From Paenibacillus fonticola DSM 21315 (lineage in GTDB: Bacteria > Bacillota > Bacilli > Paenibacillales > Paenibacillaceae), in assembly GCF_000381905.1 (NCBI RefSeq), contig NZ_KB907256.1, forward strand, positions 1 through 64,000: a stretch of DNA of 64,000 nt, given 5' to 3'. Within the stretch, counting starts at the first letter, position 1; every line of letters begins with the position of its first letter. Position numbers and translations under genes: made by a program. A model generated the notes under the pieces. It was not told the DNA's origin and ran no database searches. It saw only the letters and a list, made by a program, of their open reading frames with translations. Positions 8,058 through 17,100 of the stretch are shown here, one piece after another.

Positions 8058-9020
8058 TTAGAACTGAATAATCACGTTGCCTTTTTTACGCTCGGTCTCT
8101 ACATATATGTGGGCATCGGGCAGACGCTCCAAAGGATATCGACGATCAATCACGGCGTTCAGCGTTCCATTGTTGGCGAGTTCCATGAGAAACGTCAAAT
8201 TCGCTTTGTTCTGCATAAGCCCGGCTGCGGCAAAAACAGCCCTTTTGCCTTTTAACATAGATGTCCACATCATCTGCAACAGGATAGACAGCCCGGGTAC
8301 GGTCGTCAGATAAATTCCCTTGGCGGTGAGCACGCGCTTGCATGCCGAGAAGGAGCGTTTGCCTACAGCATCAAAAATGACATCATAGACTTTGTCCGCC
8401 TTCGTGAAATCTTCCCGGGTATAATCAATAACAAAGTCTGCCCCTGCTTTTCTCACCAGCCCCTCGTTGCCGCCAGAGCATACCCCGGTTACTTCAGCGC
8501 CATAATATTTGGCCAATTGCACCGCATAGATACCGACAGCCCCTGAGGCGCCATTAATCAGCCCTTTCTGTCCTTCCCGCAATTTCGCCTTATCTCTTAG
8601 AAACGTCAATGCGGTGGCGCCCCCGTCACAGACTGCGACGGCTTCTTCAAAGGTGAGAGTGTCCGGTATAACCGCAAGAGGGCTCTCATCGGAAAGACAC
8701 TTGTATTCGGCGTAAGCACCAAAGGTTTTGACGCTCATTCCCAAGACGCAGTCCCCTGGCTTAAATTGTTGTACTTCCTTGCCAACGGCCTCGATCACTC
8801 CAGCTAATTCGCATCCTCCAATGGCATATTTCGGCCTGGACCATCCATAGATCAATTTAATCATCGACGGATCGCCCTTGCGAAAAGCGCAATCCGACGG
8901 CCCTACTGATGCTGCCTGGATACGTATGCGAATTTCTTTGTCTCCCGGCGACGGTTCTGCGATTTCTTGCAGAACAATAACTTCCGGTGGACCATACGAA
9001 TTTTGAACCATCGCTTTCAT
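8058..9020 (-). CDS. Zinc-independent MDR oxidoreductase (quinone oxidoreductase-like)
   Basis: The 320-residue protein starts at the ATG (MKAMVQNSYG) preceded by GGAGGGGA; a longer frame to 9086 lacks a ribosome site. It has the N-terminal GroES-like fold, then a Rossmann motif in LINGASGAVGIYAVQLAK, with AKYYGAEVTGVCSGGN defining the cofactor pocket. The four structural-zinc cysteines and the catalytic zinc ligands of alcohol dehydrogenases are absent, as in the QOR/TED2 group. It probably reduces quinones or enones with NADPH. A Crp/Fnr-type regulator is divergent, so the two likely form a regulatory pair. Confidence 0.9.
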   Translation of the reverse strand: MKAMVQNSYGPPEVIVLQEIAEPSPGDKEIRIRIQAASVGPSDCAFRKGDPSMIKLIYGWSRPKYAIGGCELAGVIEAVGKEVQQFKPGDCVLGMSVKTFGAYAEYKCLSDESPLAVIPDTLTFEEAVAVCDGGATALTFLRDKAKLREGQKGLINGASGAVGIYAVQLAKYYGAEVTGVCSGGNEGLVRKAGADFVIDYTREDFTKADKVYDVIFDAVGKRSFSACKRVLTAKGIYLTTVPGLSILLQMMWTSMLKGKRAVFAAAGLMQNKANLTFLMELANNGTLNAVIDRRYPLERLPDAHIYVETERKKGNVIIQF

Positions 9021-9167
9021 GGGTGTTCCCCTCCTAACGGCAATTTTAAATACTCCTTTGCATCGGCCCTTTACAATAAGCTCCAACCGTTAGAATATGA
9101 ATAAGAGACGAGACGGAAGAGAAGGAGCTGAAGGGCACTGGCAAGGAAAAATATTTTATATAAATAC

Positions 9168-9728
9168 ATGTCGAGATGGACTTCTCTTAACGAGGAAGAT
9201 CAGCAAGCTATAATGAACGAAATTTGTACGGAGGAATTTACAAAAGGAACCGTGCTCATTAAGCAAGGAGATATCCCCACAGTATGCTATTTCATCTTGA
9301 AAGGCTGCGTAAGGCAGTATTCGCTCGATGAAGAGGGTAGAGAGGTCACGTCCAATTTTTACACCGAGGAGCAAGCCATCGCGATTTTCAATTATCACAA
9401 ACCTGACAAGTCTTCCGATTACACTTTCGTGTGTGTAGAAGATTCGGTCATGGTCGTTGGCGATCTGGATAAGGAACAGGACATGTATGACAAGCACCCT
9501 CAACTGGAATTTATGACCCGCAGGATGATAGAGGAGAACTTCAGTCAGGTCCAAGAGGAATTCGCTGCCTTTATCGCTTCTTCGCCTGAAGAACGCTTCA
9601 AGACGCTGCAAAGGAAACGCCCTTCTTTGATCGACCGGGTACCCCAACATCAACTGGCTAGTTATCTCGGCATGACTCCGGAGTCACTAAGCAGAATTAA
9701 GAAGAGAATTCACCAAGACCACCGCTGA
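9168..9728 (+). CDS. Crp/Fnr-family transcriptional regulator
   Basis: The 186-residue protein has a cyclic-nucleotide-binding-like beta-roll (about residues 15-115, GTVLIKQGDIPTVCYFILKG) and a short C-terminal HTH ([20 protein letters not shown]). It lacks Fnr iron-sulphur cysteines and a convincing cAMP pocket, as do many Bacillales paralogues. It is divergent from the MDR oxidoreductase gene. Its last 90 bases have a 94 percent identical truncated copy at 42009-42098, 32 kb away. The ATG has only a weak upstream AAGGAA. Confidence 0.9.
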   Translation: MSRWTSLNEEDQQAIMNEICTEEFTKGTVLIKQGDIPTVCYFILKGCVRQYSLDEEGREVTSNFYTEEQAIAIFNYHKPDKSSDYTFVCVEDSVMVVGDLDKEQDMYDKHPQLEFMTRRMIEENFSQVQEEFAAFIASSPEERFKTLQRKRPSLIDRVPQHQLASYLGMTPESLSRIKKRIHQDHR

Positions 9729-9761
9729 TCCGATCTTTCTATCCATGGCATACTTATGACA

Positions 9762-9805
9762 ATCCCCCTAAGTTCAAGTAATGATTACATTGTAACTAGG
9801 GGGAT
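9762..9805. terminator. Hairpin after crp
   Basis: Perfect 9-bp arms ATCCCCCTA and TAGGGGGAT, extended inside by AGTT/AACT. The following T tract is weak, so termination is likely but not certain. Confidence 0.5.
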
Positions 9806-9906
9806 GTTTACGTGCATTGACTTAAGTCAAGAGATGAGACCGGGAGTTTGATTATATTTAAAGTTTCCCTGGAATTCAGTGGAATTCTTTTCGTGTTGAT
9901 CCTAAG

Positions 9907-9959
9907 CTTGCCGTTACAGACAGGGCGGTGAGCCATTTCACAGGTAACGGCAATCTTTT
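9907..9959 (+). repeat. Dispersed 3'-intergenic element, copy 2
   Basis: It begins CTTGCCGTTACAGACAG like the other copies. Here its start pairs with GTAACGGCAA at 9942-9952 in a perfect 10-bp stem followed by a T-rich tract, so the copy itself could act as a terminator. The rest of the 9.73-10.08 kb gap is without genes. Confidence 0.7.
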
Positions 9960-10076
9960 ATAGTCAATCGCCGGCAATAGTAACGCTATTTGAAGAAAGA
10001 CTGCGGTGCCACATTAAAATTAGGGATACAAATTCGGAAATAAGGCGAGCCGTTATACCAAAGAGAGGAAGCAGAT

Positions 10077-10418
10077 TCAAGGGTGTTGGTTTTTTGCTCC
10101 CCACTCACATAGGCCTTCCAAAATAGGCAGCAGTGTCTTCGCTTTCTCTGTGAGACGGTATTCGACTTTTGGAGGAATTTGCGGATACTCTTTCCGTTCG
10201 ACGATACCGTCTTCCTCCAATTCTTTGAGTTGTGAGCTCAGTATTTTATAAGTAATGGCCCCAATCTGTCTCTTTAGATCGTTAAAACGAACCGGTTCGT
10301 TTTCTGCCAGGAGGTAAATAATTACCATCTTCCACTTCCCGCCAATGACGGATAACGTATATCCGAACGGGGTATCTTGAATATTTTTAACCTTACCTTT
10401 GTAATCCGCCATTCCCAT
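10077..10418 (-). CDS. HxlR-family winged-helix regulator
   Basis: The 113-residue protein contains GGKWKMVIIYLLAENEPVRFNDLKRQI, a typical HxlR recognition region, then the wing VEYRLTEKA. It has no N-terminal cysteine, so it is not the thiol-switch type. It is divergent from the RidA gene, which is the obvious candidate target. A GTACT motif occurs twice in the 108-bp control region (around 10467 and 10497). The last 13 codons have a near-identical orphan copy at 29148-29190. Confidence 0.92.
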   Translation of the reverse strand: MGMADYKGKVKNIQDTPFGYTLSVIGGKWKMVIIYLLAENEPVRFNDLKRQIGAITYKILSSQLKELEEDGIVERKEYPQIPPKVEYRLTEKAKTLLPILEGLCEWGAKNQHP

Positions 10419-10525
10419 CTTTACACTATCCTTTCTGATAGTATCTATCTATAAAGTGCGTACTACTTTTTTATTTATCCCTATTTTATACTAATCGTAC
10501 TTTGAGCTAAAGGAGTTAAAAAATA

Positions 10526-10915
10526 ATGATGGCTAAAACCTATAATCACGGTGTTGCATGGGAAGAAGGTAGCGGCATTTCCCAAGGTTATTCCGTTAAC
10601 GGCACGATCTACATTTCCGGGCAGTTTTCCCATGATATGCAGAGCGAGTTCGTCGGGGCAGGAGATATTGAGGCGCAAACCAGACAGACGCTGGAAAATC
10701 TCGATCGTGTACTAGCCGGATTTGGGGCCACGAAGTCTAACCTCGCTTATGTTGAGATCTATCTGACCAATGTAAAAGAACATTTTGAGCCCTGCCTCCA
10801 GCTGTTTAAACAATATATGGGGCAGCATCGGCCCGCCGGCAGTCTTATTGGCGTCACCTCGCTAGCGTTCCCTGAGCAGCTGATCGAAATCAGCGCCGTC
10901 GCTCACACGGACTGA
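10526..10915 (+). CDS. RidA/YjgF-family protein
   Basis: The 129-residue protein has the family's length and pattern: a GYSVNGTIYISGQ strand, EAQTRQTLENL helix, an interior arginine-containing strand near HRPAGSLIGV, and a C-terminal strand ending IEISAVAHTD. RidA proteins deaminate reactive enamine/imine intermediates in the cytoplasm. In this copy the usual arginine of the RPAR motif is shifted (RPAG), so it may belong to a related subgroup with another activity. An AAAGGAG site precedes the double ATG. It is divergent from hxlR and is followed by a hairpin and element copy 3. Confidence 0.9.
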   Translation: MMAKTYNHGVAWEEGSGISQGYSVNGTIYISGQFSHDMQSEFVGAGDIEAQTRQTLENLDRVLAGFGATKSNLAYVEIYLTNVKEHFEPCLQLFKQYMGQHRPAGSLIGVTSLAFPEQLIEISAVAHTD

Positions 10916-11006
10916 CACTCACGGACATAAAAAATTACCGATAGCATCGTTCCGCGAAAAGCAGAGCATCCGGCATCGATAACGAGGTAAACCTTATCAT
11001 AAAGAA

Positions 11007-11064
11007 GGGCAAGTTACTCAAAGGTAACTTGCCATTACATACAGCGCAGTGAACAGAATCAAAA
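11007..11064 (+). repeat. Terminator hairpin plus dispersed element, copy 3
   Basis: GGCAAGTTAC pairs perfectly with GTAACTTGCC across six bases. The right arm is continuous with CTTGCCATTACATACAG, a diverged start of the element's tail block. It follows the ridA gene by about 90 bases. Confidence 0.6.
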
Positions 11065-11233
11065 GAAGAAGCCAGAACTTTAAATTAACGGGAAGATTTT
11101 TATCCAAACGATAATTTTAACGAAGGCACATGACTACAATCGGTCGAGTGTCATATACCCTTTGCAAACCCAATAGTTATGATCTAAAATATGAACATCA
11201 TAAGAGACAGTGGAATTAAATAAAGTGATTAAG

Positions 11234-11275
11234 CAGCCTTAGCCCTAGCTCCCATTGGGTTAAGGCTGTTTAGTT
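11234..11275. terminator. Terminator-like hairpin
   Basis: CAGCCTTAgccc pairs with gggTTAAGGCTG and is followed by a T-rich tract. It overlaps the 3' end of the minus-strand remnant at 11260. Confidence 0.6.
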
Positions 11276-11415
11276 TTCTGCAACCGCTCGTAGTGGAGGT
11301 AAGAGAAAATTATCGTATGGATTGAGCTTGTCCCTATAACGTCACTTACAGCCCCTGCCACTAATCCTACAAATAATACAAATAAATATGCTCCCAAATG
11401 TCCCCAATTGAACAC
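11260..11415 (-). pseudogene. C-terminal remnant of a small membrane protein
   Basis: A 51-codon minus-strand reading (GTG possible at 11415, TAA at 11260-11262) encodes HLGAYLFVLFVGLVAGAVS, a clear membrane segment, then HTIIFSYLHYERLQ. There is no ribosome site and a stop lies just upstream in frame, so it is probably the end of a lost membrane protein gene. No family is recognised. The surrounding 11.06-11.70 kb has no other gene that I can support. Confidence 0.4.
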
Positions 11416-11705
11416 TCCAAAAATCTATCATAGCTTGGTCTCATGAAGAAGTGAATCGTGCACATTTCCAGGGTTAGGGTAAAAGGTAGATAGATTAAGG
11501 ATAAGAGATCACTATAATGAAAATAAGATACATATTATATAGGGCTGCTATGTTAAGAAATGACCATAAAAAAGCCTTGTTTTAGGAGGTTCCTCCAAAA
11601 GTAAAGTAGATCAAGAAAAACAAAATTCTTTATTGAATTTGGGTTTCCAAAATGGAGCATCTGATATAAGGGTACAAGAAAGGATGCAGAAATGCCAAGT
11701 GATAA

Positions 11706-12695
11706 CCAGGCCCGCCCTGGCCGCGAGTTCTGCACTATACAGGCGGTGATGCGGGCTTCTTTGAATGGGCGCAGAAACGTCCCATTGAAAGGATGAGTTG
11801 GGCTCCGGTCCTGACTGAGGATACGGTGGTGGACGCCAGCCAGTCCATTTTGCATGGCTTGCATATCGAGCTGGGCTCGTCAGGCGGGCGTCTGAGCTTG
11901 AAGCTTCCGAAGAGGCGTCTTGACCTGAACGTGTCCGGCAATCTAACCCGCTTCTCGGCCACTGGCGATATGCCATCATCTCTGACATTAGCGCCACGCA
12001 CCGGCCGACGCAAAAATGATCCTCCTTTCATGCTGCCCGACCTGGGTGAATTGCATCAGGTGACGAGTCTGATTGTACAAAATGAGCCAATGGGACAGCC
12101 CATTTCGTTAAACTGCCTAGACCGTTTCCCAAACCTTGACTCGCTGAGTTTGTGGGGGAACTTCTGCGACTTGGACTTGTTGGCTCGTCTTACCGGGTTA
12201 ACGAATCTGGAGCTGCGCTTCATGCCGGATCTGGAGGGATTGCCGCCCTTGGACACGTTGCCGTTGCTTGATAGATTTATCGCCTACAATGTGGAAGAGA
12301 CCACGGGCAAGCGCCTAAGGCAGCAAATGAAAACACGTGCTAAAACCCGTCCGTGGAACGGTTATGCTTCAGTGAGCCAATTGCGCAAGCCGGAGTGGTG
12401 GACGACCGAATTTGGCCGCCCGTTCTCGTCCTGGCCTAAACGTCTGGCCAAGCTGGCTAACGAAGCTTACAACGTTGCCCAGGCGGCCTTGGCTCAGGCC
12501 CGCAGTTTTGCCGATGCCGAGGCAGCCATCACCGCTTTCACCGTGCGCTTCAATACCCTCAAAGGCATCGAAACTACCGAAAGAGAAGACCTTGGCGAAG
12601 CAGTATGGCAGCTCAGCCAGTCCGATCACTTGATTGGCGAGCCTATTCCAGAGGAGATGGCTCAAGGCTGGTTCGATGCCGCGCGGGATTACTGA
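11706..12695 (+). pseudogene. 5'-truncated leucine-rich-repeat-like protein gene, GC-rich
   Basis: The frame is open from just after a TAA at 11703-11705 and is plainly coding before the first ATG at 11793 (HYTGGDAGFFEWAQKRP). That ATG also has no spaced ribosome site, so the N-terminus of the original protein is missing. Residues about 100-160 show Leu-rich spacing (FPNLDSLSLWGNFCDLDLL, then ARLTGLTNLEL). The C-terminal 130 residues are helical and Trp-rich. GC content and codon choice are far from the neighbours, which suggests transfer. I do not recognise the family beyond an LRR-like fold. Confidence 0.55.
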
Positions 12696-12803
12696 TTAAC
12701 ATCAAAATATATGACTCATCTATGAAATGTGACGGGGAACACAATTGATAAAGATATGTTCATTAGAATAATAAATAGTAAACAAGTTAGGGGTGATAAT
12801 GAA

Positions 12804-13118
12804 GTGGCAAATGTCCGCATAGAAAAAAATGAACTACTGCTCGAAGCAGGCCTTGAGGATATTGAAACGATCGTGAAGGAAGCCGTAAAGAATATCGATC
12901 AATATAAAGATGAAATTGCCGTCATCTATGATAAAATGCCAAAATTCGAGTATAAGTACTTCTGCTTCTATGCCTATTCAACGTATCGGTTATTGGAAAA
13001 GGCACTTAACTTTTCTTGTGATGAGGTCGGCCATTTCAGATTAGTTGCGCCAGAACAATTTTATTATGCTTTCTTCGGTGTGATATCAACACTGTATCAC
13101 GAACATTGTGAAAAATAA
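12804..13118 (+). CDS. Small hypothetical helical protein, first gene of the DUF2249 cluster
   Basis: The chosen GTG start has AGGGGTGA seven bases ahead; an in-frame frame reaches back to 12729 without a comparable site. The 104-residue product is acidic and helical at the N-terminus (LLLEAGLEDIETIVKEAVK). Its second half is rich in aromatic residues (KFEYKYFCFYAYSTYRLL). I do not recognise the family. It lies 21 bases upstream of the DUF2249 gene with a GGAGG site between, so the genes probably form one operon. Confidence 0.65.
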   Translation: MANVRIEKNELLLEAGLEDIETIVKEAVKNIDQYKDEIAVIYDKMPKFEYKYFCFYAYSTYRLLEKALNFSCDEVGHFRLVAPEQFYYAFFGVISTLYHEHCEK

Positions 13119-13139
13119 GACTTTCTAGGAGGAAATCAA

Positions 13140-13373
13140 ATGGAAAACTTTAAATCTACAGTAAATGCGACCGAATATCCGCCACAAATTAAACATAAGG
13201 TCATTTTCGAAACCTTCGATGCGTTAAATCCAGGAGAAGATATGTTGTTGATCAATGATCATGATCCCAAACCGTTGTTTTTCCAATTTCAAATTGAACG
13301 GCCTAATCAATTCACATGGGAATATCTTGAGCAAGGACCGGTAACCTTCCGTGTGAAAATTGGACGTGTCTAA
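13140..13373 (+). CDS. DUF2249-domain protein
   Basis: The 77-residue protein matches the DUF2249 pattern almost end to end: FDALNPGEDMLLINDHDPKPL followed by FQFQIERPNQFTWEYLEQGP and a final Val-Lys-Ile-Gly. The family is small, cytoplasmic and TusA-like in fold. It is often found near genes for nitrogen-oxide or haem metabolism, but no biochemical role is established. A strong AGGAGG site precedes the ATG. Its end overlaps the next gene by 14 bases. Confidence 0.88.
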   Translation: MENFKSTVNATEYPPQIKHKVIFETFDALNPGEDMLLINDHDPKPLFFQFQIERPNQFTWEYLEQGPVTFRVKIGRV

Positions 13374-13713
13374 AGAATCGCTTGTGGTAAGCTGGCTACC
13401 CGTTTGTCATGTGCCTCATGGTTATCGCAGAGTTTTTATAGTATCGAATAATCATCAGGTACAATATGTGGTTGTGCTATCCTTCATGGGATATGAGGAT
13501 GTGTACAACATCAAACAAATGGTACAATCACATGAGATACAGGATCCTTCCCTGTTATGGGGACTTTCAGTTGTAAAGTCTCTCATTGATACGGAGGCTA
13601 TAGAATCAGAGGATGGGTATGTAAGTTTGCGACCTAAACCGATGCATGAAGATGGACTCTTGCCCATCGACGTTTTTCTGAAGGCTGCAGAAGACGCAGA
13701 GCTTGCTATCTAA
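13360..13713 (+). CDS. Hypothetical protein coupled to the DUF2249 gene
   Basis: The frame begins at a TTG inside the DUF2249 gene (a GTG at 13366 is the alternative) and gives a 117-residue soluble protein (RRVFIVSNNHQVQYVVVLSF, C-terminal LPIDVFLKAAEDAEL). No membrane segment or known motif is seen. The 14-base overlap and a terminator 26 bases after its stop mark it as the last gene of this operon. Function unknown. Confidence 0.6.
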   Translation: MDVSKESLVVSWLPVCHVPHGYRRVFIVSNNHQVQYVVVLSFMGYEDVYNIKQMVQSHEIQDPSLLWGLSVVKSLIDTEAIESEDGYVSLRPKPMHEDGLLPIDVFLKAAEDAELAI

Positions 13714-13738
13714 CAATTATATGCGCGAATAGAAACAA

Positions 13739-13769
13739 GGAGAGGCTCAATCGGCCTCTCCTTTATTAT
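13739..13769 (+). terminator. Terminator of the DUF2249 operon
   Basis: GGAGAGGC pairs with GCCTCTCC around seven bases and is followed by TTTATTATT. The 350 bases beyond, up to the ribosome site at 14098, contain no gene or clear element. Confidence 0.85.
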
Positions 13770-14115
13770 TGTACACCCAGCATGGATCACAAAAACTAGT
13801 AGACTCGGATTGTATTAAATATTAAAATTTTAATAAAAAGGGCATGCATATTCCCCGTCAGTAGCTTTCAATCACACCAATCACCCCCAGATCTAGCAGA
13901 TCGCATTGCATTGAACTCTCCAAAATAGGAAATACTGCTACGCGACATTCAATCTAGTTACAGTATTTTCTTTAGTATATTAATAGTCACATGTGCCCGA
14001 TAAAAGGAGGTAGGCCGTCTAGAACTACATAGCAGCATCAGCTTTTGTGGCCCGACATGCAGATGACAATAAAAGCAACTTAGAATTTAAGCCTATGAGG
14101 TGAAAGGGGAACAAT

Positions 14116-17100
14116 ATGAGGAACATGTATAGTCGTTTGTTAATCGCTGTTATGATTATGACCTTAATTGGAGGTACCGTCGCAGGGGCTGCTGGTGTTC
14201 AAAGCGAACCGTCCCAGGGTGACAGCCATGAGGCTCTGTCAAGGATATCGAGTTTTGCAGGAAGCGGCCATTTTGACGATTGGGATGGAGGGGCATCAGA
14301 GGCCTCGTTCCGTATGCCCCAGGGAATCGCTGTCTTAAAGGATGGTTCTTTGCTTGTGGCAGACACCCAAAATCATCTCATTCGTCAGGTGAAGCATGGA
14401 GAGGTTTCTACTTATGCAGGCTTGGTGCTTGAGGAAGACAACGTAACTCCTGAGGGAGCTTGGCAGGACGGTGCTAAGGATGACGCCGTGTTTAATGGTC
14501 CTTCGGGTATAGACATAGATAAAAATGGAAATCTCTACATAGCGGATACGGACAATCATCGGGTAAGAAAAATATCTAAAGACGGAACGGTAACCACGAT
14601 TGCCGGAGATGGCATCATCGGCGATGAAGACAGTACAGGTACCAGAGCGAGATTCTATCATCCTCAGGATGTGGCTGTTGCTTCAGATGGAACGCTGTAT
14701 GTCGCGGATACGTTGAATCATTTGATCCGTCAAATCACGCCAGATGGGCAAGTGACTACGCTTAATGCTCCATCAGATCGTGTGGTAGAGGTTGAAGCCG
14801 GCTACGTGGTTCCTGCAGGAGACTATGCGGACGGTGCATTATCGGCATCCAAGTTTAATGAACCGGCCAGCATTGCAATCGACCATAAAGGCAATCTATA
14901 TGTAAGCGATACAGGTAATCACGTGATTCGATATATTGACCTGGCAAAAGGTACGGTTGCAACCGCGGCGGGCTTGTCCCCGGGGGAGAAGCCAGTGTAT
15001 GCGGCAGGCAGCCTGTATGCCGAAGGCGGTTATGCGGATGGAGCAAGTTCGGAGGCACGTTTTCTGTTTCCGAAGGGGATCGCAGTAACGGAAGAGAATG
15101 GGCTGATGATCGCCGATAGCTTGAACCACACCATTCGTTATTTTTCTGATGGACTTGTGAGTACAATTGCCGGTGTACCTGCGCAGTTTGGTCAGGTAGA
15201 TGGCATTAACGGTCAGAACCTGCTCCATTATCCGACCGACGTAGCGGTGCTGCCAAGTGGCGGTTTGCTCATTGCGGACAGTTATAACAATAAAATCCGT
15301 GAGCTTGAATACTATCGGCTTCCATCCAATCTGCCCCGCAATGAGCAGGTGAAGGTTGTGTTGGATGACTCGGTGATCAGCTTTGCTACCCAGCCCGAGG
15401 TCGAAAAGGGATACACGATGGTGCCTGTGAGAGCCTTAAGCGAAATGATGGGCTATAAAGTTGGGTTGTTGGATAACCAGCGTACCATTGAATTGGCGAA
15501 GGGCGAGGTAAGCATCAAGCTGCAACTAGGGAGTGAAGTGATTTCGGTCCAGAATGCCGCGTCGGAAGCGGAAGAGCAGCGGGTAATTGAGGCAGCGCCT
15601 TATACAAAAGATGGCCGCATCTATGTTCCAATCAGGTTTTTCAGCGAGGCCTTCGGAGCAGATGTACAATGGGATCCTTATACGAGAACGGTTGTTTTGC
15701 GTGAAATCACGGAAGCCGTCGATAAGCTGCCTGTTGTAGATCGCAAGTCGCGTACTGCGGTAATTGAACAGATTCGAGGAAAGGTCTGGATCAATCAGGC
15801 GGGCGGTTCATTGACTTACCAGGCCTATAATGGCATGAAGCTTCATCAAGGTGATCATATTGTCACTGAAAATGATACCAGCGCGATCATCAAAACAGCT
15901 GACCGTGAGGATGAAATTACGATTAGCGAAAACTCGAAGCTCTACATTTCAAATTTAAGTGTAAGTGATACCTCCCATACAAAGCACACGAGCTTTATGT
16001 TATGGAGCGGGCTGGCTTCGGCCAACGTGTCTTCGCTGGCAAATGCCAAGGATACCTTCAACATTCTGACGCCGACGGCTGTAAATAATGTTCGCGGCAC
16101 GAATTTTATGGTGAGCATCGATCCGGTTACGGGGCTGCCGAAGCTTTTTGTGAGCAGCGGCCTTGTTCAGGCAAGCGGCAAGGGAACCAGTCAGGATCCT
16201 GCTTTCGTCTATCCTGCGCAGCAGCTGACTCTTTTTCCAAATTCGCAAGCGCCGAATGAGCCTTATATAGTTGACCCGTCCGATCTCGTTAATCAAGCTT
16301 CACCTGCTGTTATCGAGGCCCTATTAAGGGCTAAGCAGAAAATAGATCGGGAAAATGAGGAGCTGCTGGAAAGAATGCGGAATGGAGCTTCCGGCTCTAA
16401 TCCTGGCGACTTGCCTCAAGGTGATCTGGATCAATATCAACAAAATTTGAATCAACTGCTTGGCAATATTGTAAAGCAGACTCTTGTTCAGAAAAAAATG
16501 GACCCGATTGATCTCCAGACACTTATCGATCAGGTCAATAAGCAATCCGATGCAAAGATCGATTTGAATCATGTCCCGCCGCTTCAATTATCGGAAAAGG
16601 AGAAGCAGCAGCAGGAAAGACAAAAGCAATTAGAAGAAGAACAGAAAAAGCGGCTGGAGCAACAAAATAAGGAGCGTCAACTAGCCGAGCAAAGACAATC
16701 CCTGATCGCTAAAGTAGAAGCGGAAAGGGAACGGATCGAGCAGGAAAATAAAAAGAAACAGGAAGAAGCGGCCAAGCGAGCGGAGGCATTGTATAAGCAA
16801 AGTCTCTCGGACGCTGAAAAACAAAAATTTGAACAGCGACAAAAAGATTTGGAGCAGAGAAAGCAGCAGCAGGAACAAGTACGGAAATCGGAGGCACCAA
16901 CGCCGACGCCAACATCAACATCAACATCAACATCAACATCATGGCCAACACCGACACCGACACCAACGCCAGCCAATACTGCTCCAGTGGTGGTTGAGCT
17001 ATTATCCGATATCATGGTGAACGAAGATCTTCCTTTCGAGTTCAATTTAAGCGAGGTATTCCATGATGCGGATGGAGATGAGTTAACATTTGCAGCCCGT

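Noticed and set aside
16897-16974. Tandem repeats as a CRISPR array or minisatellite locus
   Set aside because: Units are six bases, in frame, and encode a Thr-Ser/Thr-Pro linker inside a gene; no spacers exist.
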